Of a stretch of DNA of 64,000 nucleotides, positions 45,189-53,171 are shown piece after piece. Position numbers and translations under genes: made by a program. Positions within the stretch are counted from its first letter, which is position 1; each line of letters starts with the position of its first letter. A model generated the notes under the pieces. That model saw nothing but the letters and a program-made list of their open reading frames with translations, searched no databases and was not told the DNA's origin. Origin of the DNA: Streptomyces sp. SCSIO 30461 (lineage in GTDB: Bacteria; Actinomycetota; Actinomycetes; Streptomycetales; Streptomycetaceae); NCBI RefSeq assembly GCF_037023745.1, contig NZ_CP146101.1, positions 6,526,001-6,590,000 on the forward strand, given 5' to 3'.

Positions 45189-46436
45189 TCAATCGAGGGC
45201 GCCGGCCCGGTCCGCGTCCCGCTCATCGGCCGAGGGGGAATCCGGGAACCAGAGGCGGTAGTGGGTCTCGGCGACAGCTTCGTAGCCGTACCGGGCGGCC
45301 AGCGCCTCCTGCGCCCGCGCCAGGTCCAGCGAACCGGCGTCGAACCTGGCACGCAGGCGGCGGAAGCCGTCGCTGATGTGCTCGGCGTCCTCCTCGACGT
45401 CGAGGAGCTCGCCCGCCGCGTCCTCGATGCCGGCCAGGGTCTTCTCAGGGCCTCCGCAGCGGGTCACCAGAACCGGCATCCCCGCGGCTATGCCCTCGAC
45501 GATGGTCATGCCGAAGGTCTCGTAGCGGCTGGGATGCACCAGGAGGTCGTGCTCCCGCATCAGGTCAAGCGCCTGCTCGTGCGGAATGGAGCCGGGCAGC
45601 CGGACCGCATCGTCCAGGCCCAGCTCGGCGACGCGCTCGGTGAGCGGCTTACGCAGCGGCCCCTCACCGACGAGGGTGAGCGTGAGGGAAGGGTCTTCGG
45701 CGTGGCACTGGGCGAATGCCTCGACCAGCCAGCGGACGCCTTTCAGTTCCACCATGGAACCGAGGTAGAGCCATCTGCGCAGATCCTTGACCGGCGACGG
45801 CCGGGGCTCATCGAAGGAGATCGGATTCGGGATGCGCATGATTCTTTCCGCATGATGCGGGAATTCCCTGCTCAGCACCTCGGTGACCTTGTCCCCCACA
45901 GCAAGGAATCCCGTGACTCGGTACAGCAGCTCGTCGTAGAGCTCGCGCGCCTCGGGGTCCTGGAAGACCCGCTCGAGGAACGAGGCGTGCTCGGTGACGA
46001 ACACCCGCGCGTCAGGTCGGGCGTTCTGCAGGGCGGCCCAGCCGCTCGGAAGGCCCACATGCGCGTGCACGACCGGGGCGTCGATGGGCTTTCCGCCCAG
46101 AGCGTTGCGCAGCTGCCGCTCGTGGTTGCGGGACTGCGCACCGTAGTCCTGGCCCCGGGGGGTGCTCACGGGGAAGTGCACGAGCTCAGCGCCACCGACC
46201 GTGGGGACACGGTGCAGTGCGCTGGCGAACAGCTCGGCGTTGGCCGCCTCCACCGCTTCGGTGGTCGGCTCGTCCATCGGGGAGACCCAGGGGTCGCAGT
46301 GATAAACGACGAAACTGTCGCATCCCGGCGCTGTCGCGCCCACCATTGCCTGGACGAATGATCCCCGGAAGGGCAGCTCACGAGTGGGATACCACGGCGT
46401 GACCACAGCCGCATCCCGGGATGCTGCCTCTTCCAT
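45189..46436 (-). CDS. GT4-family glycosyltransferase, paralogue of the 754-residue protein's core
   Basis: A 415-residue GT-B enzyme: AVVTPWYPTRELPFRGSFVQAM, APVVHAHVGLPSGWAALQ, FVTEHASFLERVFQDPEARELY, YLGSMVELKGVRWLVEAF and E-x7-E in SRYETFGMTIVEGIAAGMPVLVTR. These line up through the middle of the 754-residue protein (TEHSSFLAKVFEQAAARRLY, THE same GxPVLVTRxGGPE ending), so they are paralogues. GGAGGAAG precedes the ATG by about 8 nt. First of three minus-strand genes; divergent from the epimerase gene across 165 bp. Confidence 0.9.
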   Translation of the reverse strand: MEEAASRDAAVVTPWYPTRELPFRGSFVQAMVGATAPGCDSFVVYHCDPWVSPMDEPTTEAVEAANAELFASALHRVPTVGGAELVHFPVSTPRGQDYGAQSRNHERQLRNALGGKPIDAPVVHAHVGLPSGWAALQNARPDARVFVTEHASFLERVFQDPEARELYDELLYRVTGFLAVGDKVTEVLSREFPHHAERIMRIPNPISFDEPRPSPVKDLRRWLYLGSMVELKGVRWLVEAFAQCHAEDPSLTLTLVGEGPLRKPLTERVAELGLDDAVRLPGSIPHEQALDLMREHDLLVHPSRYETFGMTIVEGIAAGMPVLVTRCGGPEKTLAGIEDAAGELLDVEEDAEHISDGFRRLRARFDAGSLDLARAQEALAARYGYEAVAETHYRLWFPDSPSADERDADRAGALD

Positions 46437-46601
46437 TGACGACTTCCTCCCGAATGCGCACGGCCGAAGCCCACATTATCATCGGGCCCAATTCGACCGG
46501 CGTTCAGCGATGCTCCGCCCAGACGGTACGGTCACCTCACGGGCTGCGGTTCCGGACCGCGTCAAGCGCCCGTTCTCCCAGGTCTCAAGGAGCAGCACAC
46601 C

Positions 46602-47690
46602 GTGAAGGTCCTCAGCGTGGTCGGGGCGCGCCCCCAATTGGTCAAGCTCGCACCGATTGCCGCGGCGTTCGCCGGAACCGACCACCAGCATGTGATTGTC
46701 CACACAGGACAGCACTACGATGCAGATCTCTCCGACGTCTTCTTCACCGGCCTGGGCATCCCCGACCCGGACGTCCACCTGGGTATCGGCTCCGGCAGCC
46801 ACGGTGTGCAGACGGGCGGTGTGCTCACGGCCATGGACCCGGTCCTGGACGCGGAGCAGCCCGACTGGGTGCTCGTGTACGGCGACACCAACTCCACCCT
46901 GGCCGGTGCGCTATCCGCCGTGAAGATGCACCTGCCGGTGGCACACCTGGAGGCGGGGCTGCGCTCCTTCAACCGGCGTATGCCCGAGGAGCACAACCGC
47001 ATCCTCACCGACCATGCCGCCGACCTGCTGCTCGCACCGACCGAGGAGGCCATGCGCCACCTGGCGAACGAGGGCCTGAGCGAGCGCTCCGTGCTGGCCG
47101 GCGACGTGATGGTGGACGTGTGCCTGCGCATCCGCGACGCCGTGCTGGCCGGCGAGCATCCGAAGCCGGTGCTTCCCGAGGGCATCGACCCCGAGGCGCC
47201 GTATCTGCTGGCCACCCTGCACCGCCCCGACAACACCGACGGCCCAGAGCGGCTCGCGGCGATCCTCGATGCCCTGGCCGACCTCCCGGTGCCCGTCGCG
47301 CTGCTGGCCCACCCGCGTCTGGTGGCTCGCGCCGAGCAGCACGGGATCAAGCTGAACCGCGGTTCGCTGCACTCCGGGCGTCCGCTGCCGTACGCGGGCC
47401 TGGTCTCCGCCGTGATCGGCTCGGCCGGTGTGGTCACCGACTCGGGCGGGCTGCAGAAGGAGGCCTTCCTGCTCGACCGCGTCTGCACGACGATCCGCCC
47501 CGAGACGGAGTGGGTGGAGACGCTGGAAGGCGACTGGAACCGTCTGGTGCCGAACCCGCACGAGCTCGGCGCGGGTGAGTGGGCCGCCATCGCGACCCGG
47601 CCGGCCCCGGGCACCGACCGCGGACTCCCCTACGGCGACGGCCGGGCGGCCGAGCGTGTGGTGCGGTTCCTGGAGCAGCACAAGCGCTGA
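46602..47690 (+). CDS. UDP-N-acetylglucosamine 2-epimerase family enzyme (WbpI/WecB-like)
   Basis: A 362-residue non-hydrolysing epimerase that inverts C2 of a UDP-GlcNAc-type sugar. Landmarks: VVGARPQLVKLAPI, VHTGQHYDADLSDVFF, VYGDTNSTLAGALSA, HLEAGLRSFNRRMPEEHNR, TLHRPDNTD and TDSGGLQKEAFLL. The family covers both WecB (UDP-GlcNAc) and WbpI/WlbD (UDP-GlcNAc3NAcA); the neighbouring WbpB, E and D homologues favour the latter, or both. GTG start with AAGGAG 8 nt upstream. Confidence 0.92.
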   Translation: MKVLSVVGARPQLVKLAPIAAAFAGTDHQHVIVHTGQHYDADLSDVFFTGLGIPDPDVHLGIGSGSHGVQTGGVLTAMDPVLDAEQPDWVLVYGDTNSTLAGALSAVKMHLPVAHLEAGLRSFNRRMPEEHNRILTDHAADLLLAPTEEAMRHLANEGLSERSVLAGDVMVDVCLRIRDAVLAGEHPKPVLPEGIDPEAPYLLATLHRPDNTDGPERLAAILDALADLPVPVALLAHPRLVARAEQHGIKLNRGSLHSGRPLPYAGLVSAVIGSAGVVTDSGGLQKEAFLLDRVCTTIRPETEWVETLEGDWNRLVPNPHELGAGEWAAIATRPAPGTDRGLPYGDGRAAERVVRFLEQHKR

Positions 47691-47711
47691 CGGCTTCCCG
47701 CACGGGCGAAA

Positions 47712-47753
47712 CGGGGCCCGGTCCCGCCTCATCGGAGGCGGGACCGGGCCCCG
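47712..47753. terminator. Perfect 18-bp bidirectional terminator
   Basis: CGGGGCCCGGTCCCGCCT and its exact complement flank a 6-nt loop between the convergent epimerase and dehydrogenase genes. Confidence 0.85.
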
Positions 47754-47783
47754 GTCCTGTGCGCGGTGGAAGCCCCGGCGGTC

Positions 47784-49067
47784 TCAGCCGCCGATGACGA
47801 CGCGGCGGACGCCCTCCCAGCGGGCCGGGTCCGTGGTGCGGCGGCCGTCCACCAGGACGGTGACGTCCGGCAGGTCGGAGGCGGCCAGCTCGCGGTACTC
47901 GGCGTGGTCGGCCTGGAGGATCGCGGCCGTGACCTGCTCGCCCTGGTGCGGGGTGAGGCCGTGCGCGGTCAGCTCGTCGGCGGTGTACATCGGGTCGGAG
48001 ACGAAAGGCACCGCGCCGCGCGCCTTCAGGGCCTCGACGGTCCCGAAGACACCGGAGAAGGCGGTCTCCTTGACGCCGCCCCGGTAGGCGGCGCCCAGCA
48101 CCAGTACGTTGACGTCCTTCAGGTCGCCGTAGGCGGCGGCCAGCAGGTCGACGGCGTACTCGGGCATCGCCGCGTTGGCCTCGCGGGCGGCGCGCACCAC
48201 GGTCGCCTCGGGGTCGTTCCACAGGTACATCCGCGGGTAGATCGGGATGCAGTGGCCGCCGACGGCGATGCCGGGCTGGTGGATATGGCTGTAGGGCTGC
48301 GAGTTGCAGGCCTCGATGACCTTCTTGACGTCGATGTCGTTCTTGTCGGCGAACCGGGCGAACTGGTTGGCCAGGCCGATGTTGACATCGCGGTACGTGG
48401 TCTCGGCGAGCTTCGCCAGCTCCGATGCCTCGGCGGTGCCCAGGTCCCAGACGCCGTTCGGCTGCGGCAGGTCGGTGCGCTCGTCGAAGTCGAGCACCTG
48501 CTCGTAGAACTCCACGCCGTGCTTGGCGGAGGCCTCGTCGATGCCGCCGACCAGCTTCGGGTAGCGGCGCAGGTCGGCGAAGACTCGGCCGGTGAGGACC
48601 CGCTCCGGCGAGAACACCAGGTGGAAGTCCTCCCCCGCGGTCAGGCCCGAGCCCTGCTCCAGCATCGGGGCCCAGCGGGTGCGGGTGGTGCCGACCGGCA
48701 GCGTGGTCTCGTACGAGACGAGGGTGCCGGGCTTGAGGCCCTTGGCGATGGCCTGCGTGGCGGAGTCCATCCAGCCGAAGTCCGGAGTGCCATCGGCGTC
48801 CACGAACAACGGGACGACGACCACGACGGCATCGGACTGCGCGACGGCGGCGGCGGTGTCCGTGGTGGCGGACAGCAGCCCGGCATCGGTGACCTGCTTC
48901 AGCTTGACGTCCAGGTCGTGCTCGCCGGGGAAGGGCTCGGTGCCGGCGTTGACCAGCTCCACGACCTTCTCGTTGACGTCGGCACCGATGACCTTGTGGC
49001 CCTTGGCGGCGAACTGCACGGCGAGCGGAAGCCCGATCTTGCCGAGCGCGACTACACAGATATTCAT
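47784..49067 (-). CDS. UDP-sugar 6-dehydrogenase (WbpA/WecC-like)
   Basis: A 427-residue NAD-dependent enzyme that oxidises C6 of a UDP-N-acetylhexosamine to the uronic acid in two steps. Seen: the Rossmann start MNICVVALGKIGLPLAVQFA, TTLPVGTTR, the EASELAKLAETTYRDVNIGLANQ helix, the catalytic Cys in VGGHCIPIYP and VLVLGAAYRGGVKET. Substrate is either UDP-GlcNAc or UDP-ManNAc; the co-transcribed WbpB and WbpE homologues favour UDP-GlcNAc. ATG overlaps the upstream GT2 stop (ATGA). Last gene of the wbpE-wbpB-GT2-dehydrogenase operon. Confidence 0.92.
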   Translation of the reverse strand: MNICVVALGKIGLPLAVQFAAKGHKVIGADVNEKVVELVNAGTEPFPGEHDLDVKLKQVTDAGLLSATTDTAAAVAQSDAVVVVVPLFVDADGTPDFGWMDSATQAIAKGLKPGTLVSYETTLPVGTTRTRWAPMLEQGSGLTAGEDFHLVFSPERVLTGRVFADLRRYPKLVGGIDEASAKHGVEFYEQVLDFDERTDLPQPNGVWDLGTAEASELAKLAETTYRDVNIGLANQFARFADKNDIDVKKVIEACNSQPYSHIHQPGIAVGGHCIPIYPRMYLWNDPEATVVRAAREANAAMPEYAVDLLAAAYGDLKDVNVLVLGAAYRGGVKETAFSGVFGTVEALKARGAVPFVSDPMYTADELTAHGLTPHQGEQVTAAILQADHAEYRELAASDLPDVTVLVDGRRTTDPARWEGVRRVVIGG

Positions 49068-50695
49068 CGGGTCAGTTTCCTCTTCACACGGGACATCAAG
49101 TGGCGCAGCCGGCTGCCCTCACGAGGCGCGAGGGACTCCCAGAGCGGAGCCGTGGTGATCACCAGCCGGCCCTTGTCGTTCGCGTTTGCCGCGATGCGGT
49201 ACGGGACCTTCTCCCGCCAGCGGCGGGCCAGGGGCAGCGGTCGGCCCAGGGTCCTCACCGGGACCTCGTACGTCGAGCCTGCCACGTCCAGATAGGCGCG
49301 CACGCCCAGCTTGGCCTTGACGGGCGGGACCGGGATCCGGGCGGTGAGCACCGTGCCCGTGCCGTCCTCCGTCGCAGCGCGGCTCAGCTCGCCCGCCGGG
49401 GCTGGGAGTTCGGTGCCGACGGGCAGCCTGCGGGCGCCGGGCTTGTCGGCACTCTTGGGCATGGCCTTGTTGGCGAGGCGGATCACGGCGTGGTCGGTCT
49501 CGCCCGCGACCGGGACACGGACCGAGAGAGCGAGTGCCAGTTCCTGGCCCTGCTGCTCCCACACCGCGGAGACCAGTCCGGTGCCGTCGGCGAGTTGCTT
49601 GGGTACGGACTCGCCGATGACCTCGAAGAGCCGGTCGGGCAGGCCGAGTGCCGGATCGCGGAAGCCGGGGTAGCGCAGATAGGCCCGCCCGTGCTCCAGC
49701 AGCATCGGCGGAGCGCCTGCCTCGGCCTCATCGGTGATGGCGCGGACCAGTTCGCTGACCGCGCCGCGCTGGGCCAGCGCGATCCGCACCCGCCGCTTGA
49801 CGTCCATCGAGTCGCGCAGCGGCTCGGTGAAGTACTCGTCAGCGAGTGCGCCCACCCCGGCGCAGACCTGCACCTGGAGTGCACGGTCCAGGGCCGGGAA
49901 GTCGTCCTGGACCAACTTGGCCAGCTCCCAGGTGAAGTGGCGCTTGAACACCGCGTCACGCTGGGGACCCGCCTCGATCAGACCGGCCGTGAACTTCATG
50001 ATCTCGGCGGTGCAGCGCAGCCTGGCCAGATGGTCGGCACGGTAGGTGATGTTGCTCGCGTCACCGCGCTTCACCGCGTAGTAGTACGTGTAGTCGGCGA
50101 GTACCGAGATCTTCCTCGCCCGCACGCACGCCTCGATGGTGAACGGCTGGTCGCTGCCGACCGGCACGTCCTCGGGGAAGCGCAGTTCGTACTTCTCGAC
50201 CAGCTCGCGCCGGAACAGCTTGGTGTTGGCCAGCGTGAACGACAGCGCCGAGTCGTAGAGGCTGATGTCCGGGTCGCTCTTCTTGTAGAGCGCCTGGTGG
50301 ACGTAGCGGCCGTTGGTGCCGACCATCTTGCCGACGACGACATCGGAGCCGTGCTCGTCGGCGCAGGCCACCATCCGCTCCAGCGCCTCTTTGCCGAGGT
50401 AGTCGTCGGAGCCGATGAAGTACACGTAACGGCCGGTGGCCACCTCAAGCGCCCGGTTGCTGGGCGCGGCGGGGCCACCGGAGTTGGCCTGGTGGATCAC
50501 CTTCACGGTGCCGGGGTAGCGCTCGGCGAAACGGTCGAGCTCCCGGCCGCTGTCGTCGGTCGAGCCGTCGTCCACGGCCACGACCTCGAGCCGGTCGACC
50601 CCGATGCTCTGTCCCACCAGCGAGTTCAGGCACTCGGTGAGGTACGGCATCGTGTTGTAGACGGCGACGACGACGGTGACGTCGGGGGTGGTCAA
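49064..50695 (-). CDS. GT2-family glycosyltransferase with beta-rich C-terminal region, TarS-like
   Basis: A 543-residue enzyme. The GT-A domain (1-210) shows VTVVVAVYNTMPYLTECLNSL, AVDDGSTDDSG, HQANSGGPAAPSNRAL, VYFIGSDDYLG and a PVGSDQPFTIEACV acceptor-site acid. NSGGPxxPxN and VVGKMVGTNGR are close to S. aureus TarS. A helical linker follows, then a beta-sandwich-like region (350-510, VWEQQGQELALALSVRVPV and others) as in TarS oligomerisation domains. The TTG start at 50693-50695 is set by its overlap with the upstream stop (TTGA). Encoded within the uronic-acid operon, it is the likely transferase for that sugar; inferred. Confidence 0.87.
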   Translation of the reverse strand: MTTPDVTVVVAVYNTMPYLTECLNSLVGQSIGVDRLEVVAVDDGSTDDSGRELDRFAERYPGTVKVIHQANSGGPAAPSNRALEVATGRYVYFIGSDDYLGKEALERMVACADEHGSDVVVGKMVGTNGRYVHQALYKKSDPDISLYDSALSFTLANTKLFRRELVEKYELRFPEDVPVGSDQPFTIEACVRARKISVLADYTYYYAVKRGDASNITYRADHLARLRCTAEIMKFTAGLIEAGPQRDAVFKRHFTWELAKLVQDDFPALDRALQVQVCAGVGALADEYFTEPLRDSMDVKRRVRIALAQRGAVSELVRAITDEAEAGAPPMLLEHGRAYLRYPGFRDPALGLPDRLFEVIGESVPKQLADGTGLVSAVWEQQGQELALALSVRVPVAGETDHAVIRLANKAMPKSADKPGARRLPVGTELPAPAGELSRAATEDGTGTVLTARIPVPPVKAKLGVRAYLDVAGSTYEVPVRTLGRPLPLARRWREKVPYRIAANANDKGRLVITTAPLWESLAPREGSRLRHLMSRVKRKLTR

Positions 50696-51705
50696 CTGGC
50701 CACGTCCTCCGGGCTCAGCTTCACCGTGGTGCCGGTGTTGGCGGAGTCGATGACCGCGGCGGCGACCTCGACGGTCCGCAGACCCTGGCGCAGGGTGCAA
50801 ATGTCATCGGACTTGCCCAGCATGGTGTCCCGGAACAGCTCGTGCTCCACCAGCAGCGGCTCGCGCTTCGGGATGGCGTACCGGATCATGTCGCCCTCCG
50901 AGACACCGCGGAACGCCTGGAGGGCCTCCCACTCGGTGGTCACGGCCGCGTTCGAGTAGAACGTCAGGTCGGCGGTGAGGGTGTCGGCGATGAAGCAGCC
51001 GCGCTCTCCGGTGACCGAGGTGAAGCGCTCCTTGAGCGGGCTCAGCCAGTTGACGAGGTGGCTGACCATCGTGCCGTCGGAGAGCTTGCCGACGGCGGAG
51101 ACCATGTCCTCGTGGGGCCGACCGGACTTGGAGACCGTGTGCGCGGCGATCGAGGTGTACTGCTGACCGGTGACCCAGGCCGTCAGGTCGATGTCGTGGG
51201 TGGCGAGGTCCTTGACCACGCCGACATCGGCGATCCGGTGCGGGAACGGGCCCTGGCGGCGGGTGACGACCTGGAAGACATCGCCGAGCTCACCGGACTC
51301 CAGCCGGGCGCGCAGTGAACGCAGCGCCGGGTTGCAGCGCTCGATGTGGCCGACTCCGGCCACCAGGCCGCGCGACTCGAAGGCCTCGACCAAGCGGCGG
51401 GCACCCGCGACGGTGTCCGCGACCGGCTTCTCGACCAGCGCGCCGATTCCGGCCTCCGCCAGCTTCAGGCCGACTTCCTCGTGCAGCGCGGTCGGGCAGG
51501 CGACCACGGCGTAGTCGATGCCGAGCGCGATCAGCTCCTCGACGGTGGACAGCACGGGAGCACCCTGCGCCCAGCCGTTCTTGTCCCCCATCGGGTCCAC
51601 CACGGCGACCAGCTCGACGCCGTCGAGACCGGCGAGTACGCGGGCGTGGTGGCGCCCCATGGAGCCGAGGCCGATCAGCCCGGCCCGCAGTCCAGCAGCA
51701 GTCAC
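50692..51705 (-). CDS. Gfo/Idh/MocA-family oxidoreductase (WbpB/WlbA-like)
   Basis: A 337-residue NAD-dependent dehydrogenase: Rossmann start [21 protein letters not shown], the EKP motif in [26 protein letters not shown] and [12 protein letters not shown]. WbpB/WlbA enzymes oxidise C3 of UDP-GlcNAcA to the 3-keto sugar for transamination. The GTG start overlaps the aminotransferase stop (GTGA), and the gene overlaps the GT2 downstream, so all are translated together. The family is broad; context makes the sugar assignment. Confidence 0.88.
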   Translation of the reverse strand: MTAAGLRAGLIGLGSMGRHHARVLAGLDGVELVAVVDPMGDKNGWAQGAPVLSTVEELIALGIDYAVVACPTALHEEVGLKLAEAGIGALVEKPVADTVAGARRLVEAFESRGLVAGVGHIERCNPALRSLRARLESGELGDVFQVVTRRQGPFPHRIADVGVVKDLATHDIDLTAWVTGQQYTSIAAHTVSKSGRPHEDMVSAVGKLSDGTMVSHLVNWLSPLKERFTSVTGERGCFIADTLTADLTFYSNAAVTTEWEALQAFRGVSEGDMIRYAIPKREPLLVEHELFRDTMLGKSDDICTLRQGLRTVEVAAAVIDSANTGTTVKLSPEDVAS

Positions 51706-52820
51706 AGGTTTTCTCCCAGCGCGTTCACGGCGGTGACGATGCGCTCAAGGTCGTTCGCGGTCAGCGAGGGGTGCACGGGCAGCGAGACGACCTCGGCCGC
51801 CGCGCGCTCGGTCTCCGGCAGGTCCCAGGTACGGCCGGCCTTCTGGTCGTGCTCCCAGAACGGCTTCAGGCGGTGGATGGGCGTCGGGTAGTACACCGCG
51901 TTGCCGATCCCGGCCTCGGTGAGCTTCGCCATGGCGGCGGCGCGGTCCCCGCGGACCCGGATCGTGTACTGGTGGTAGATGTGGCGCGCGCCCTCGGCGA
52001 CGACCGGGGTGGCCACGTTCGGCGCGCTGATGTGCTCGGAGAGGTACGCGGCGTTCGCGATGCGCTGCTCGGTCCAGCCCGGCAGCTTGGCCAACTGCAC
52101 CCGGCCGATGGCGGCGTTGACGTCGGTCATGCGTGTGTTGGTGCCGACGATCTCGTTGGCGTAGCGCTGCTCCATGCCCTGGTTGCGCAGCAGCCGCAGG
52201 GTGCGGGCGGTCTCGGCGTCGGCCGTGGAGATCATGCCGCCCTCAAGGCTGTGCATGTTCTTGGTCGGGTAGAAGCTGAAGGTGCCGCCTGCACCGAAGG
52301 CACCGACCGGGGTGCCGTGCAGGGCGGCGGCGTGCGCCTGGCAGGCGTCCTCGACCACGGCGAGCTTGTGCTTGTCGGCGATGGCCATGATCCGGTCCAT
52401 CGCCGACGGGTGGCCGTAGAGGTGCACCGGCATGATCGCGGCGGTGCGGGGGGTGATGGCGGCCTCGACGGCGGCCGGGTCGACGCAGTACGTGTCCGGG
52501 TCGATGTCCGCGAACACGGCCTCGGCGCCGACCAGGCGGACGGCGTTGGCCGAGGCGGCGAACGAGAACGAGGGGACGATCACCTCGTCACCCGGGCCGA
52601 TGTCCAGGGCCATCAGAAGGAGGTGCAGTGCGGACGTGCCGGAGTTGACGGCCACACAGTGGCGCCCCTGCACAAGCTCCGAGAAGCCCTCCTCGAACGC
52701 GGCGACCTCAGGTCCCTGTACGACCATGCCGCTGCGCAGCACGCGCACGGCGGCCTCGATCTCCTCTTCACCGATGACCGGGCGGGCAGCGGGGATGGGC
52801 TGCTCGTTGCTGCTCGGCAT
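51702..52820 (-). CDS. DegT/DnrJ/EryC1/StrS aminotransferase (WbpE/WlbC-like)
   Basis: A 372-residue PLP enzyme that adds an amino group to a UDP-keto-sugar. Seen: [42 protein letters not shown] and the PLP lysine in [28 protein letters not shown] near the C-terminus is typical of the sugar subgroup. GGAGG lies 8 nt upstream of ATG 52818-52820, which fixes the start. First gene of the operon; in the WbpE reaction UDP-3-keto-GlcNAcA becomes UDP-GlcNAc3NA. Confidence 0.93.
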   Translation of the reverse strand: MPSSNEQPIPAARPVIGEEEIEAAVRVLRSGMVVQGPEVAAFEEGFSELVQGRHCVAVNSGTSALHLLLMALDIGPGDEVIVPSFSFAASANAVRLVGAEAVFADIDPDTYCVDPAAVEAAITPRTAAIMPVHLYGHPSAMDRIMAIADKHKLAVVEDACQAHAAALHGTPVGAFGAGGTFSFYPTKNMHSLEGGMISTADAETARTLRLLRNQGMEQRYANEIVGTNTRMTDVNAAIGRVQLAKLPGWTEQRIANAAYLSEHISAPNVATPVVAEGARHIYHQYTIRVRGDRAAAMAKLTEAGIGNAVYYPTPIHRLKPFWEHDQKAGRTWDLPETERAAAEVVSLPVHPSLTANDLERIVTAVNALGENL

Positions 52821-53106
52821 TGGGTCGTCCTCCTTGAACACCGCGAGAGCTCTATATGGCAGAGACTCGGGGCCTGCGGGGCGATCTGTGGGCCACGCGA
52901 ACCCCTCGGCACGATGGTGCCGACGCCCTGCCGAGGATTGTTTGGAACCGGTCAGTCCGTACAACCGGGCTGGTCACCGACCGTAATCCTTCGGGATTTT
53001 GTGGGCTGGGCCCCCGACACGGCAGCAACCGGCGTCACATTATCAGGGATTAGCCCGTCGATTTCGGGGCAGTTAACGGCCCCAGGCATCGATTGCGCTA
53101 CGACTA
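52821..53106. other. Non-coding promoter-bearing gap upstream of the uronic-acid operon
   Basis: About 290 bp, visibly more AT-rich than its neighbours (CTCTATATGG near 52850, ATTATCAGGGATTAG near 53038). It must contain the promoter of the wbpE-like operon. I see no confident -35/-10 pair and no gene. Confidence 0.5.
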
Positions 53107-53145
53107 TCCCGTCCCGTCCCCCGCATCGCGGGGGACGGGACGGGA
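53107..53145. terminator. Perfect 18-bp palindromic terminator after rne
   Basis: TCCCGTCCCGTCCCCCGC and its exact complement flank the loop ATC, 26 bp after the rne stop codon. Confidence 0.85.
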
Positions 53146-53171
53146 ACATTCAGCCTGCCGTCACCGGCCGT

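Noticed and set aside
40152..52820. Antibiotic or aminoglycoside deoxysugar cluster
   Set aside because: DegT aminotransferase and Gfo/Idh genes suggested it, but there are no 4,6-dehydratase, PKS, NRPS or resistance genes, and the set matches diamino-uronate synthesis.
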